Positions 7,532 through 15,511 of a stretch of 64,000 bases of DNA are shown here, piece by piece (positions within the stretch are counted from its first letter, which is position 1; each line of letters starts with the position of its first letter). The stretch spans positions 124,001-188,000 of the forward strand of contig NZ_QBKP01000007.1 of NCBI RefSeq assembly GCF_003054195.1, given 5' to 3'. Source of the DNA: Gemmobacter caeni (GTDB taxonomy: Bacteria > Pseudomonadota > Alphaproteobacteria > Rhodobacterales > Rhodobacteraceae). The notes under the pieces are model-generated. The model made no database searches, was not told the DNA's origin, and worked only from the letters and a program-made list of their open reading frames with translations. The position numbers were made by a program, and so were the translations under genes.

Positions 7532-9610
7532 TTACGCGCCGATCAGGCGGATGCGCGTGTTCCCGTAATCCAGCGTCTCGGCCACATAGCCGGGCGGGAC
7601 GAGGGTCGTCGCGTTGTGCTGGTGCAAGAGCGCCGGCCCCGGAACGCGGTCCCCCGCCAGAAGCCTCGTGCGGTCATAACGCGGGGTTTCCAGCGTCCGG
7701 CCATCATCAAAGGTCGTCGGGCGCACGAACATCAGCGCACGGTCGATTCCGGAGCCGTCGGTCCGAGGGATTGCCGGGATCTCGATCCTGCGGACCGCAG
7801 CGGACCCGATGGCCCGAAGCGTGATCAGTTCCACTTCGGCCTTGCGGTAGCTGTAGCCGTAATCCTGCTGATGCTGGTCGTGGAAGCTGTCGGTGATGAC
7901 ATGCACATTCTGCCGGACAACCGGCCCTTCGGGCATCACCGCGCGCAATTCGAAACCCTGCCCATGATAGCGGCATTCCGCAATCACGGTGATGGTCTGC
8001 TGGTCGCGCGGAATGCCGTCATTGTCCAGTTCTGCCTGAACCCGGTCCCGCAGGGAGGCGACGGCGGCATTGATGCGCGCAAACTCCGCCTCTCCCGCCT
8101 TCAGCAATTCGACGATCACCGCTTCGGTGTGTTCATATTGCAGATCGGTCTTCAACAGCCCGACTGCGGCGGTGATGCCAGGCGCGACAGGCACGATCAC
8201 GTCCTTGCAGGACATCGCCTCGGCCAGCGCGACACCATGCAGCGGACCCGCCCCGCCAAACGGCATGATCGAGAATTCACGCGGGTCGATGCCCCGGGCA
8301 ACCGAGTTTGACCGGATCGCCAGCGCCATGTTGTTGTTGATGATACGGATGATTCCCAGCGCCGCGTCCTTGACCGTCATGCCCAGCGGAACGGCAATCT
8401 TTTCCTCTATCGCTTTGTGAGACAGGCTTGCATCCAGCTTCAGATCGCCCCCCAGCGCCATATCTGGGTCCAGCCGTCCCAGCACGATCTGCGCATCGGT
8501 TACAGTGGGTTCGGTGCCGCCACGGCCATAGCAGGCAGGCCCCGGTTCCGATCCGGCCGAACGCGGGCCGACATGGAAAGCCCCCGCCTCGTCGATATAG
8601 GCAACCGATCCGCCGCCCGCACCGATGGTGACAAGGTCAATCATCGGCGTCAGCACGGGATGGCCTGACACATAGGTGTCGCGCGGGTTCATGATCTTCA
8701 CCGCGCCCGCAGGAATGGTGGAAATATCTGCCGAGGTTCCGCCGATATCGACGGTAATGATGTTGGCTTCACCCGCCATCGCGCCTTCGGAAGCGCCGCC
8801 GATAACCCCGCCCGCCGGGCCGGACATCAGGATGCGAATGGGCCGCCTCGCGCAGGATTCGACCGTGGAAACACCTCCATTCGACTGCATGATCCGAAGC
8901 TTGGATTTCACCCCCGCCTCGCGCAGCCGCGAGTCGAGGTCACGCAGGTAGAAGGCGGTCTTGGGTCCGACATAGGAATTCATCGCGGCGGTCGAGAAAC
9001 GTTCATACTCCCGCATCACCTTGGCAACCTCGGACGACAGGGTGACATAGGCGTCGGGCATCTCTTCCAGCACGATTTCCTTGGCCCGTACCTCATGCGC
9101 GTCGTTCAGGAAGGCGAACATGAAGCCGATGACGACCGAATTGATCCCGCGCTTCCTGAACACCGCGCAGGCATCGCGCACGGCCCGTTCGTCAAGAGGG
9201 GTCGCGATCTCGCCCGTGGGGGGCAGGATACGCTCGGCCACCGGAATCCGGTTGCGCCGCTTGACCAGAGGCTGACTTTGCCACGGCACATCGAAATGGA
9301 GAGAGAAGTTATAGGGCCGTTTGTGCCGCCCGATGTGCAGGATGTCGCGAAACCCTTCGGTCGTGATCATCCCGCATTCGGCACCGTTATGTTCGATCGT
9401 GATATTCGTCGCAGTGGTGGTGCCATGGACGATGATTTCCACCTCGGCCGGATCAATACCCGCTTTGCGGCAGATGCCCTGCACGCCTTCGACCACGCCT
9501 ATGGACTGGTTCTTCAGGGTCGTGGGAATCTTGTGGTAGAATACGCCCTTCGCGCATTCCAGCACGAGGTCGGTGTTCGTTCCGCCGACGTCGACGCCAA
9601 TTCTGGCCAT
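7532..9610 (-). CDS. hyuA: Hydantoinase A / oxoprolinase alpha-type subunit (ATP-binding)
   Basis: The 692-residue protein begins M-A-R-I-G-V-D-V-G-G-T-N-T-D, the phosphate-binding loop of the HyuA actin-like fold. It also has H-G-T-T-T-A-T-N and T-V-D-I-G-G-T-S-A-D. HyuA supplies the ATPase half of N-methylhydantoinase/oxoprolinase complexes and acts in the cytoplasm with HyuB. The start is placed at 9610, preceded by GGAGAG; upstream in-frame sequence enters a strong hairpin and is unlikely to be coding. Confidence 0.9.
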   Translation of the reverse strand: MARIGVDVGGTNTDLVLECAKGVFYHKIPTTLKNQSIGVVEGVQGICRKAGIDPAEVEIIVHGTTTATNITIEHNGAECGMITTEGFRDILHIGRHKRPYNFSLHFDVPWQSQPLVKRRNRIPVAERILPPTGEIATPLDERAVRDACAVFRKRGINSVVIGFMFAFLNDAHEVRAKEIVLEEMPDAYVTLSSEVAKVMREYERFSTAAMNSYVGPKTAFYLRDLDSRLREAGVKSKLRIMQSNGGVSTVESCARRPIRILMSGPAGGVIGGASEGAMAGEANIITVDIGGTSADISTIPAGAVKIMNPRDTYVSGHPVLTPMIDLVTIGAGGGSVAYIDEAGAFHVGPRSAGSEPGPACYGRGGTEPTVTDAQIVLGRLDPDMALGGDLKLDASLSHKAIEEKIAVPLGMTVKDAALGIIRIINNNMALAIRSNSVARGIDPREFSIMPFGGAGPLHGVALAEAMSCKDVIVPVAPGITAAVGLLKTDLQYEHTEAVIVELLKAGEAEFARINAAVASLRDRVQAELDNDGIPRDQQTITVIAECRYHGQGFELRAVMPEGPVVRQNVHVITDSFHDQHQQDYGYSYRKAEVELITLRAIGSAAVRRIEIPAIPRTDGSGIDRALMFVRPTTFDDGRTLETPRYDRTRLLAGDRVPGPALLHQHNATTLVPPGYVAETLDYGNTRIRLIGA

Positions 9611-9655
9611 TTCAGCTCTCCTGTCGTTCGCTCGCCTCTTTCGGGCGAATGGCAA

Positions 9656-9679
9656 ATGCCGGGCCTTCCGGCCCGGCAT
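9656..9679 (-). other. Intercistronic hairpin between the cysteine hydrolase gene and hyuA
   Basis: A perfect 10-bp stem (9656-9665 with 9670-9679) encloses a 4-base loop that reads GGAA, a GNRA tetraloop, in the leftward mRNA. It starts 5 bases after the hydrolase stop. There is no T tract, so it looks like an mRNA processing or stability element more than a terminator. Confidence 0.6.
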
Positions 9680-9684
9680 GACGA

Positions 9685-10407
9685 TCACTCGGCAGCGACC
9701 TTCTGCGCAGCGAGGCTGTCGATATAGGCCACGCATTCATCGACGGTGTGGACGTCACCGAACTTGGCGTCGATATCGAACAGATTCCACGCCACCGCGC
9801 CCGGTACGCGGTCACCGATGGCTTCCTTGACCGCGATGGTGCGGAAGCCGTCCGCAATGCCGTCGCAGATGGTCTGACGCACACAGGCGCAGGCCGTCAC
9901 GCCGGTCACGAGGATCGTATCCACATTGTTCGCCCGAAGGATACCCGCCAGTTCTGTGCCATGGAAGGACGAGGCGCGTTTCTTCAGCAGGGTATATTCG
10001 CCATCGACCGGCGCAATGCGGCTGTCGATCGCCCACAGATCCTTGTTCTTCAGATCCACCACATCGACAGGGATCTTGTTGTGCCACAGGCCCATGTCGG
10101 TGAAATCGGCTTTGCGGTCGGTGATTTCGTAGGCCGTGGTCACATGCACGACCGGCAGCTGCGCGGCGCGGAAGGCCTTGAGCAGTTTCTGCATGCCGGG
10201 GATGATCTCGTTATCCATCTTCTCCTGATCGCAGGTGAAGGGATTGCCGGGACGGGTCCAGGCGTTGGCGAGGTCGACGCTCACCAGTGCAGGACGCCTG
10301 CCAAAGCCCACGCGGCGCTGGAAGCCACGCTGCTGATACAGCTTGCTGGCCGTGTCGAAAGCCTGCTGCAACAGCCGGTCCAGTTCCTTCGCGTCAACAT
10401 CGCTCAT
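9685..10407 (-). CDS. Isochorismatase-fold cysteine hydrolase, N-carbamoylsarcosine amidohydrolase-like
   Basis: The 240-residue protein has the cysteine hydrolase triad in order: Asp45 in L-V-S-V-D-L, a lysine at 142/143 in L-K-K-R-A-S-S-F, and Cys175 in T-G-V-T-A-C-A-C-V-R-Q-T. N-carbamoylsarcosine amidases and ureidoacrylate hydrolases share this arrangement. Its place as first gene of an operon with HyuAB fits N-methylhydantoin to N-carbamoylsarcosine to sarcosine, the lower part of creatinine breakdown. An N-carbamoyl amino acid from another hydantoin is equally possible. The gene diverges from a LysR regulator. Confidence 0.8.
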   Translation of the reverse strand: MSDVDAKELDRLLQQAFDTASKLYQQRGFQRRVGFGRRPALVSVDLANAWTRPGNPFTCDQEKMDNEIIPGMQKLLKAFRAAQLPVVHVTTAYEITDRKADFTDMGLWHNKIPVDVVDLKNKDLWAIDSRIAPVDGEYTLLKKRASSFHGTELAGILRANNVDTILVTGVTACACVRQTICDGIADGFRTIAVKEAIGDRVPGAVAWNLFDIDAKFGDVHTVDECVAYIDSLAAQKVAAE

Positions 10408-10559
10408 TCTAGTCTCCTGTCATCCTCTGATGCCGATCACGCACAAGCGCAATCGAATGTTCCGAGCTGCCGACGACCTTGGGGAGCTTGGGTTCGGCGG
10501 CCCTGAAACAGAATTTGGCAGGCAGATTGACGGCTGTGAAATGACGCTTCATCCTTTAT

Positions 10560-10578
10560 TGATGCATCATTTGCATCA
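10560..10578. promoter_or_regulatory. Probable LysR-type operator
   Basis: A perfect inverted repeat, TGATGCA-TCATT-TGCATCA, has two 7-bp arms and a 5-bp spacer. It lies in the 203-bp gap between divergent genes, 32 bp before the LysR start. The size and symmetry match a LysR binding site, so it probably controls the hydantoin operon and the regulator itself. Confidence 0.7.
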
Positions 10579-10610
10579 CTCAAATCACCGCGACGAACGG
10601 GACCAATCGC

Positions 10611-11519
10611 ATGAAGACACTGCCTGGCCTTGAAAACATCCAGACATTTCTTGCCCTTGCACAGGACCTGAATTTCCGGCGTACGGCAGAGCGGCTGAAC
10701 CTTGACCAATCGGCCCTCAGCCGCCGCATTCAGAAGCTGGAACAAAGCCTCGGCTTCCGCCTGCTGGACCGGACGACACGGGAAGTCTCGCTGACGCAGG
10801 CGGGCCAGAGATTCTTCACCGACAACTCCGAATTGCTGCGCGGCTATGATGAAGCCATTCAGGCTGCCCGGCGCCTCGCAGAAGGCAAGTCCGGGCTTTT
10901 GCGTATCGCCTACATGGCATTCGCCGCGACCGAGTTGATGCCCTCGGCCGTCCTGCGCTTCAGGCGGGCGCATCCCTATATTGATGTCCGGCTGGAATAT
11001 ATCCGCACGCAGGGCCAGAAGATCGCCCTTGCAAACGGAGAGGTGGATGTCGGCTATATGATCGGTCCCTTCGATCACCCGGATTTCCACGCGCTTCAGC
11101 TGACCTCCGAACCGCTCTATGTCGTGACCCCCCGCAACCATCCGCTTCTGTTACGCCCCAAAATCGTCCCTTCAGATTTTGCAGACCAGCCGGTCATCCT
11201 GGGCAACATGCGAGAATGGGAGGAATATCGCTGGCGCCTGAACGATCTGTTTTCGGCCGAGGGCATTGCTTTGAACGTGGCGCTTGAAGCGTCAAATACC
11301 CTGGCTCTCAACGGCCTGGTGGCTGCCGGGCTTGGTATAACAATCTATCCCGAAAGCCTGATCGGGTTTCTCGGCCGCGCCGTAGAAGTCCGGCAAATCA
11401 TGCATCCGTCGTTCCGCAGCCGGACGGTGCTGGTCTGGAAACGTGCAAACAAGTCGCCTCAGGTACAAACCTTCGTTCAGGTGGCAAGGCAGATCGGGAT
11501 ACAATCTGCTTCGCCGTAA
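10611..11519 (+). CDS. LysR-family transcriptional regulator
   Basis: A 302-residue protein with an N-terminal winged helix (L-E-N-I-Q-T-F-L-A-L-A, then A-E-R-L-N-L-D-Q-S-A-L-S-R-R-I-Q-K-L-E) and a C-terminal effector-binding domain from about residue 90. LysR regulators usually control the divergent operon, here the hydantoin cluster, in response to a pathway metabolite. A perfect inverted repeat in the shared promoter supports this. The effector cannot be read from the sequence. Confidence 0.9.
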   Translation: MKTLPGLENIQTFLALAQDLNFRRTAERLNLDQSALSRRIQKLEQSLGFRLLDRTTREVSLTQAGQRFFTDNSELLRGYDEAIQAARRLAEGKSGLLRIAYMAFAATELMPSAVLRFRRAHPYIDVRLEYIRTQGQKIALANGEVDVGYMIGPFDHPDFHALQLTSEPLYVVTPRNHPLLLRPKIVPSDFADQPVILGNMREWEEYRWRLNDLFSAEGIALNVALEASNTLALNGLVAAGLGITIYPESLIGFLGRAVEVRQIMHPSFRSRTVLVWKRANKSPQVQTFVQVARQIGIQSASP

Positions 11520-11650
11520 AGCCGCAGTCACCCGACACAGATCGTCGGGCATCGCATCCCGCGATATGACGGGACTGTCATCCAGGGTACTTTGGCCGGG
11601 AAAATCGGCACCGCGCCTGTCGTCGACCCTCTTACGCACCGCTCTTCCGC

Positions 11651-12814
11651 TCAGCCGCGCCAGTTTTCCAGCGCGTCCACAAAACGTGTCAGCCAAGCAT
11701 TCGTCTGATGCCCGTCGAGCACACGATGGTCGATGGTCAGCGAGACATAGGCCATCGGGCGGATCTGGATGGTGTCGATCCCACCAACTTCGCGTACGAC
11801 AACACGCTTTTCCAGCTTGCCAATCCCAAGGATGGCGGACTGTTGCTGGTGAATGAGGATTGGCGCGGCGAGCAGCGAACCTGAGACCCCGTGGTTCGAG
11901 ATGGTGAATGTTCCGCCCCGCATATCCTCGGGGGGCAGCCTGCCCTCACGCGCGCGGCCGGTCAGATCCTGAAGCTGTGCGGCCACCCCCTGAAGCGACA
12001 GATCCTGTACCCGGCGCAGCACCGGCACCACCAGTCCGCGGTCGCCCAGGGCTGTGCCGACACCGATATTGATGTCGCTGAACAGCTCCAGATGGCTGTC
12101 ATGCCAGCGGCTGTTGACCTGAGGTGCGGATTGCATCGCCTGTGCCGCCGCCAGAACGATATAGGCAGTGTAAGACAGCGCGATACCCTGCGCCTCGAAC
12201 GCTTTCCGGTGGGCGGTGCGATGGGCCATGATCGCGCTGAAATCCGCCTCGAACACCGCTGTCACCTGCGGCGCCTCGCTGACCGATTTCTGCATGTTGC
12301 GGGCAATGGCCAGCCGCATGGTATCATGCGGCACGCTTTGGCCATGCAATCCCGGCGCGCGTTTCGGCCGGGGTGCCGGTGAGGCGACAACGGGTGCGCT
12401 GGCTGCCGCCCGGTCCACATCGGCCCGCGTCAGCCTGCCGCCCCGGCCCGAGCCGGTGATCGCCGCCGGGTCCAGCCCGGTTTCGGCCAGCGCTTTGCGC
12501 ACCGCAGGCGAATGCCAGCCCGACATATCCGGCTGATCCGGCGCCGCCTGCGGTTGCGGCGACGCCACTTCGACCCGAGCGTCAGCGGTATCTATCCGCG
12601 CCAGCACCATGCCCGGAGTCGCCTGACTGCCTGCCGCGACCAGAATTTCCGCCAGCCGCCCGGCCACGGGCGCAGGCACCTCGACCGAAACCTTGTCGGT
12701 TTCGAGCTCAACCAGCGGATCGTTCAGCGCGACCTGATCGCCCACCGCCTTCAGCCAGTTGGAAATCACCGCCTCAGTGCCTTCCTGCTCCAGCGGGACA
12801 AGAACATCGATCAT
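11651..12814 (-). CDS. Dihydrolipoamide acyltransferase (E2) of a 2-oxoacid dehydrogenase
   Basis: The 387-residue protein has one N-terminal lipoyl domain with the lipoylated lysine at about 41 in E-L-E-T-D-K-V. A peripheral-subunit-binding domain follows at about 101-135 (S-P-A-V-R-K-A-L-A), and then a catalytic core ending in D-H-R-V-L-D-G. It transfers the acyl group from E1 to CoA. The ATG lies one base after the stop of the fused E1 gene. No E3 gene is in the window, so a chromosomal dihydrolipoamide dehydrogenase is presumably shared. Confidence 0.9.
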   Translation of the reverse strand: MIDVLVPLEQEGTEAVISNWLKAVGDQVALNDPLVELETDKVSVEVPAPVAGRLAEILVAAGSQATPGMVLARIDTADARVEVASPQPQAAPDQPDMSGWHSPAVRKALAETGLDPAAITGSGRGGRLTRADVDRAAASAPVVASPAPRPKRAPGLHGQSVPHDTMRLAIARNMQKSVSEAPQVTAVFEADFSAIMAHRTAHRKAFEAQGIALSYTAYIVLAAAQAMQSAPQVNSRWHDSHLELFSDINIGVGTALGDRGLVVPVLRRVQDLSLQGVAAQLQDLTGRAREGRLPPEDMRGGTFTISNHGVSGSLLAAPILIHQQQSAILGIGKLEKRVVVREVGGIDTIQIRPMAYVSLTIDHRVLDGHQTNAWLTRFVDALENWRG

Positions 12815-12815
12815 G

Positions 12816-14894
12816 TCAGAACCCCATCAGATCTTCGAGCTTCGCCCGGATCGCCGCCACCGAGGGCACGGCCCAATTCAGGAAAGCCGGGTTATGCGGG
12901 CTGGGAATATCGGGCATGGTCAGACGCTCCACCGGCGCATCCAGCGCAGTGAAGGCTTCCGAGGCGACCACCGCCGCAATTTCTGCGCCAAAGCCGGCGG
13001 TTTGCAGGTCTTCATGCACGATCAGGCAGCGATGGGTCCGCGCAACCGAGGCCAGAACCGCCGCGCGGTCCCATGGCATCAGCGTGCGCAGGTCGATCAC
13101 ATCGACCGACAGGCCATTCGCGGCCTCAAGACAGCGATCCACCATGCCGCCCCATGTGACCAGCGTGGCCCCCCGCCCTTCCGCCACCAGCCGCGCTTTG
13201 CCGAAGGGCAGACCGTAATCGTCACCCGGCCAGGGGCGCCGCGCCCAAGGGTGATCCAGCATGGCGCGATGTTCCAGAAAGATCACCGGATCATTGCCAC
13301 GCAAGGCGCTGCGCAACAGACCCACCGCATCCTCGGCATTCGAGGGCGCCGCCACTTTCCAGCCCGGGCTGTGGATGAAGGCGACCTCGTTGGTCTGGCT
13401 GTGCCAGGGGTCGCCACATTTGAAGAACCCGACCGGCATCCGTACCACCATGGGCGCAGCAAAGCGGTTGTTGGTGCGCCAGCGCATCGAGCCGCAGTCG
13501 TTCAGCTGTTCTGTGGCCGGTTCGGAATATTTGCGGAACTGGATTTCCGGCACCGGCAACAGACCCGCCAGCGCCATGCCGACCGCCCGACCGATGATAC
13601 CTTCTTCGGACAGCGAGGTGTCGAACACCCGCTCGCCCCCGAACTTGTCCTGCAAGCCCAGCGTCACGGCATGAACTCCGCCCTTCGGCCCGACATCCTC
13701 GCCAAACACCACCATGCGGGGATTGGAGGCAAGCTCCTGCTCCAGTACGCGGCGGATGGCAGTGACCATGTTCAGCCGCTGGCCTTCGGGCCGGGGCGTG
13801 TCGGACATCGGCGGCGGCTCCCAGCCAGCGGGGCGCAAGCCGCCCATCTGCTGCATTTCGCCATCATCAAAAACATGCCGCAACACGGTGGTCGGCTCGG
13901 CCACCGGCCGCGCCTCGGCGGCAAATCGCGCGGCTTCGGCGGTTTCGGCGGCAGTCTGCACCATCTCGTCCCATTCTGCCGCAGTCATCCGCGAAGGGAC
14001 GAGGAAGGCCTTCAGCTTGTCCCAGGGGTCGCGGGCGCGTTCCGCCTGCACCAGCTTTTCGGATTTGTAGGCCTGCGTATCCTGAAAGCTGTGGCCTTGC
14101 AGGCGCGGCACTGTGAGGCGAAGCATGGCGGGCGCACGTTCCTCGCGCACATAGGCCACCGCATCGGCAGTCAGTTGCACGGCTTCCGCCGGATCGGTGC
14201 CATCGCCCGCAAAGATCTTCAGCCCCCGCCATGACGCAAGATTGGCTGCGATATTGCCGCCCGGCGTCTGCATGGTCGAAGCGACGGAAATGCCGAAACC
14301 GTTGTCCTCGATATAGAACAGCATCGGAAGGCGCTGCGTGGTGGCCATGGTCAGCGCCGACCAGAACCCGTTGGAGGCAACCGAGCCATCGCCGCCCAGA
14401 ACGACGGCAATCGACTTGCCATGTTCGGCGGAACCCAGCACGCGGGCATGAAACTCCAGCGCCTGCGCCCAGCCTGCGGTCGGCGTGTATTGCGCGCCGA
14501 CCCCGCCGCACATCGGCAGGGCGGTTGCACCATTCGGGTTCGGATGGTTGAACACCACGCCAATATCGCGCCCGTCGGAATAGCCCCCTGCCCGGCCCAT
14601 CGCCGACCCCAGCGCATCTTCCGGGTCCACCCCCAGCGACAACAGAAGCGGACGCGAGCGGTAGTAGCCGCAGACCGCGTCATGCCTGCCGTCCAGCCGC
14701 AGCCCGAGAAGGATCTGCGCCATGTCGTGCCCCCGCGCCGAAAACTGGTAAAGCACCTTCTTTTCCGGGACGAGGCGGGTTTCCTCCATCGCGTCCAGCG
14801 CGCGGCTGAGCGCCATGTGTCGCAACACCGCCTGCCAGTCCACCGCAACCTCGGGCGCATTGCGCCGCATGATCCTTGCCGTGTTTCCTGCCAT
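12816..14894 (-). CDS. Fused alpha/beta E1 of a branched-chain-type 2-oxoacid dehydrogenase
   Basis: A 692-residue fusion. The N-terminal half is an E1-alpha with R-G-H-D-M-A-Q, G-G-D-G-S-V-A-S-N-G-F and the thiamine-diphosphate segment E-D-N-G-F-G-I-S-V. The C-terminal half is an E1-beta (V-F-G-E-D-V-G, F-D-T-S-L-S-E-E-G-I-I-G, H-E-D-L-Q-T-A-G-F-G-A-E). It decarboxylates a 2-oxoacid and loads the acyl group onto the adjacent E2. The divergent Lrp-type regulator favours branched-chain oxoacids. ATG at 14894 has AAGGAG 7 bases upstream and is preferred over the one at 14909. Confidence 0.9.
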   Translation of the reverse strand: MAGNTARIMRRNAPEVAVDWQAVLRHMALSRALDAMEETRLVPEKKVLYQFSARGHDMAQILLGLRLDGRHDAVCGYYRSRPLLLSLGVDPEDALGSAMGRAGGYSDGRDIGVVFNHPNPNGATALPMCGGVGAQYTPTAGWAQALEFHARVLGSAEHGKSIAVVLGGDGSVASNGFWSALTMATTQRLPMLFYIEDNGFGISVASTMQTPGGNIAANLASWRGLKIFAGDGTDPAEAVQLTADAVAYVREERAPAMLRLTVPRLQGHSFQDTQAYKSEKLVQAERARDPWDKLKAFLVPSRMTAAEWDEMVQTAAETAEAARFAAEARPVAEPTTVLRHVFDDGEMQQMGGLRPAGWEPPPMSDTPRPEGQRLNMVTAIRRVLEQELASNPRMVVFGEDVGPKGGVHAVTLGLQDKFGGERVFDTSLSEEGIIGRAVGMALAGLLPVPEIQFRKYSEPATEQLNDCGSMRWRTNNRFAAPMVVRMPVGFFKCGDPWHSQTNEVAFIHSPGWKVAAPSNAEDAVGLLRSALRGNDPVIFLEHRAMLDHPWARRPWPGDDYGLPFGKARLVAEGRGATLVTWGGMVDRCLEAANGLSVDVIDLRTLMPWDRAAVLASVARTHRCLIVHEDLQTAGFGAEIAAVVASEAFTALDAPVERLTMPDIPSPHNPAFLNWAVPSVAAIRAKLEDLMGF

Positions 14895-14907
14895 CGCGCC
14901 CTCCTTC

Positions 14908-14920
14908 ATCCTTGAAGGAT
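14908..14920. promoter_or_regulatory. Palindrome in the E1/Lrp divergent promoter
   Basis: ATCCTT-G-AAGGAT is a perfect 6+1+6 palindrome in the 121-bp gap between the E1 gene and the Lrp-type regulator, close to the E1 ribosome-binding site. AT-rich sequence follows to about 14985. It is a candidate Lrp-family operator, and its position over the E1 leader would suit repression. Confidence 0.4.
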
Positions 14921-15015
14921 TCTACAGCAGGAAACGCGAAATTTTCTTTCATATCTTCCAAGATTCAGGATAAATTCGATACAGACAGTTCACTCATGCC
15001 ACGAATGCGAACCAT

Positions 15016-15477
15016 ATGACCCAGATAGATGCGATGGATCGCAAAATCCTTGAAACCTTGCAGCGCGAGGCCGGCCTGTCCAATCAGGACCTGGCCGAAC
15101 GGATCGGATCTTCTGCCGCATCCTGCTGGCGGCGTGTGAAGGCGCTTGAGGAAGCGGGGGTTCTTGGCCCCGAAATCCGACTGGTCGATCCGGCCCGGCT
15201 GGGCCGCGGGCTGGATATCTTCTGCCAGATCCGGCTGAACGCTCAGACCCGCAAGATGCGCGCCGCCTTCGAGGCGTTCATTGACCGGCAGGAGGCTGTG
15301 ATCGAATGCTATTCGATCAGCGGCGACTGGGATTATCTGCTGCATATCGTGGCGCAGGACGTGGCAGATTATGAACGGGTGCTGATGCACGGGATTCTGG
15401 ATCACGAGGCGATCGCCAGTTCCTCGTCGATCTTCGTATTGCGGCGAGTGAAGCACACCACCGCCATCCCGGTCTGA
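15016..15477 (+). CDS. Lrp/AsnC-family transcriptional regulator
   Basis: A 153-residue protein with the Lrp/AsnC layout: an N-terminal helix-turn-helix (D-R-K-I-L-E-T-L-Q-R-E-A then S-A-A-S-C-W-R-R-V-K-A-L-E) and a C-terminal ligand-binding domain with G-D-W-D-Y-L-L. It diverges from the E1-E2 operon, the arrangement seen for BkdR and branched-chain oxoacid dehydrogenase genes in pseudomonads. Branched-chain amino acids are the likely effectors, by analogy only. The ribosome-binding site is weak. Confidence 0.9.
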   Translation: MTQIDAMDRKILETLQREAGLSNQDLAERIGSSAASCWRRVKALEEAGVLGPEIRLVDPARLGRGLDIFCQIRLNAQTRKMRAAFEAFIDRQEAVIECYSISGDWDYLLHIVAQDVADYERVLMHGILDHEAIASSSSIFVLRRVKHTTAIPV

Positions 15478-15502
15478 CCGGGCGGGTCGCTCCGCCCGGT
15501 CA
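15475..15502. terminator. Hairpin between the convergent lrp and TonB-receptor genes
   Basis: A perfect 11-bp stem (15475-15485 with 15492-15502, loop 6 bases) starts inside the Lrp-type gene's stop codon and ends 9 bases before the receptor's stop. The downstream T run is poor, but position and strength suggest a bidirectional terminator. Confidence 0.6.
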
Positions 15503-15511
15503 TGCCTTGTG

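Noticed and set aside
5681-8311. An 876-codon open frame on the plus strand
   Set aside because: It is antisense to hyuB and hyuA, both of which have clear family motifs; its translation is Arg/His/Gly-rich without domains.
11520-11650. CCCGAC/GTCGGG repeat after the LysR gene as a terminator
   Set aside because: Only a 6-bp stem without a T run; too weak to call.
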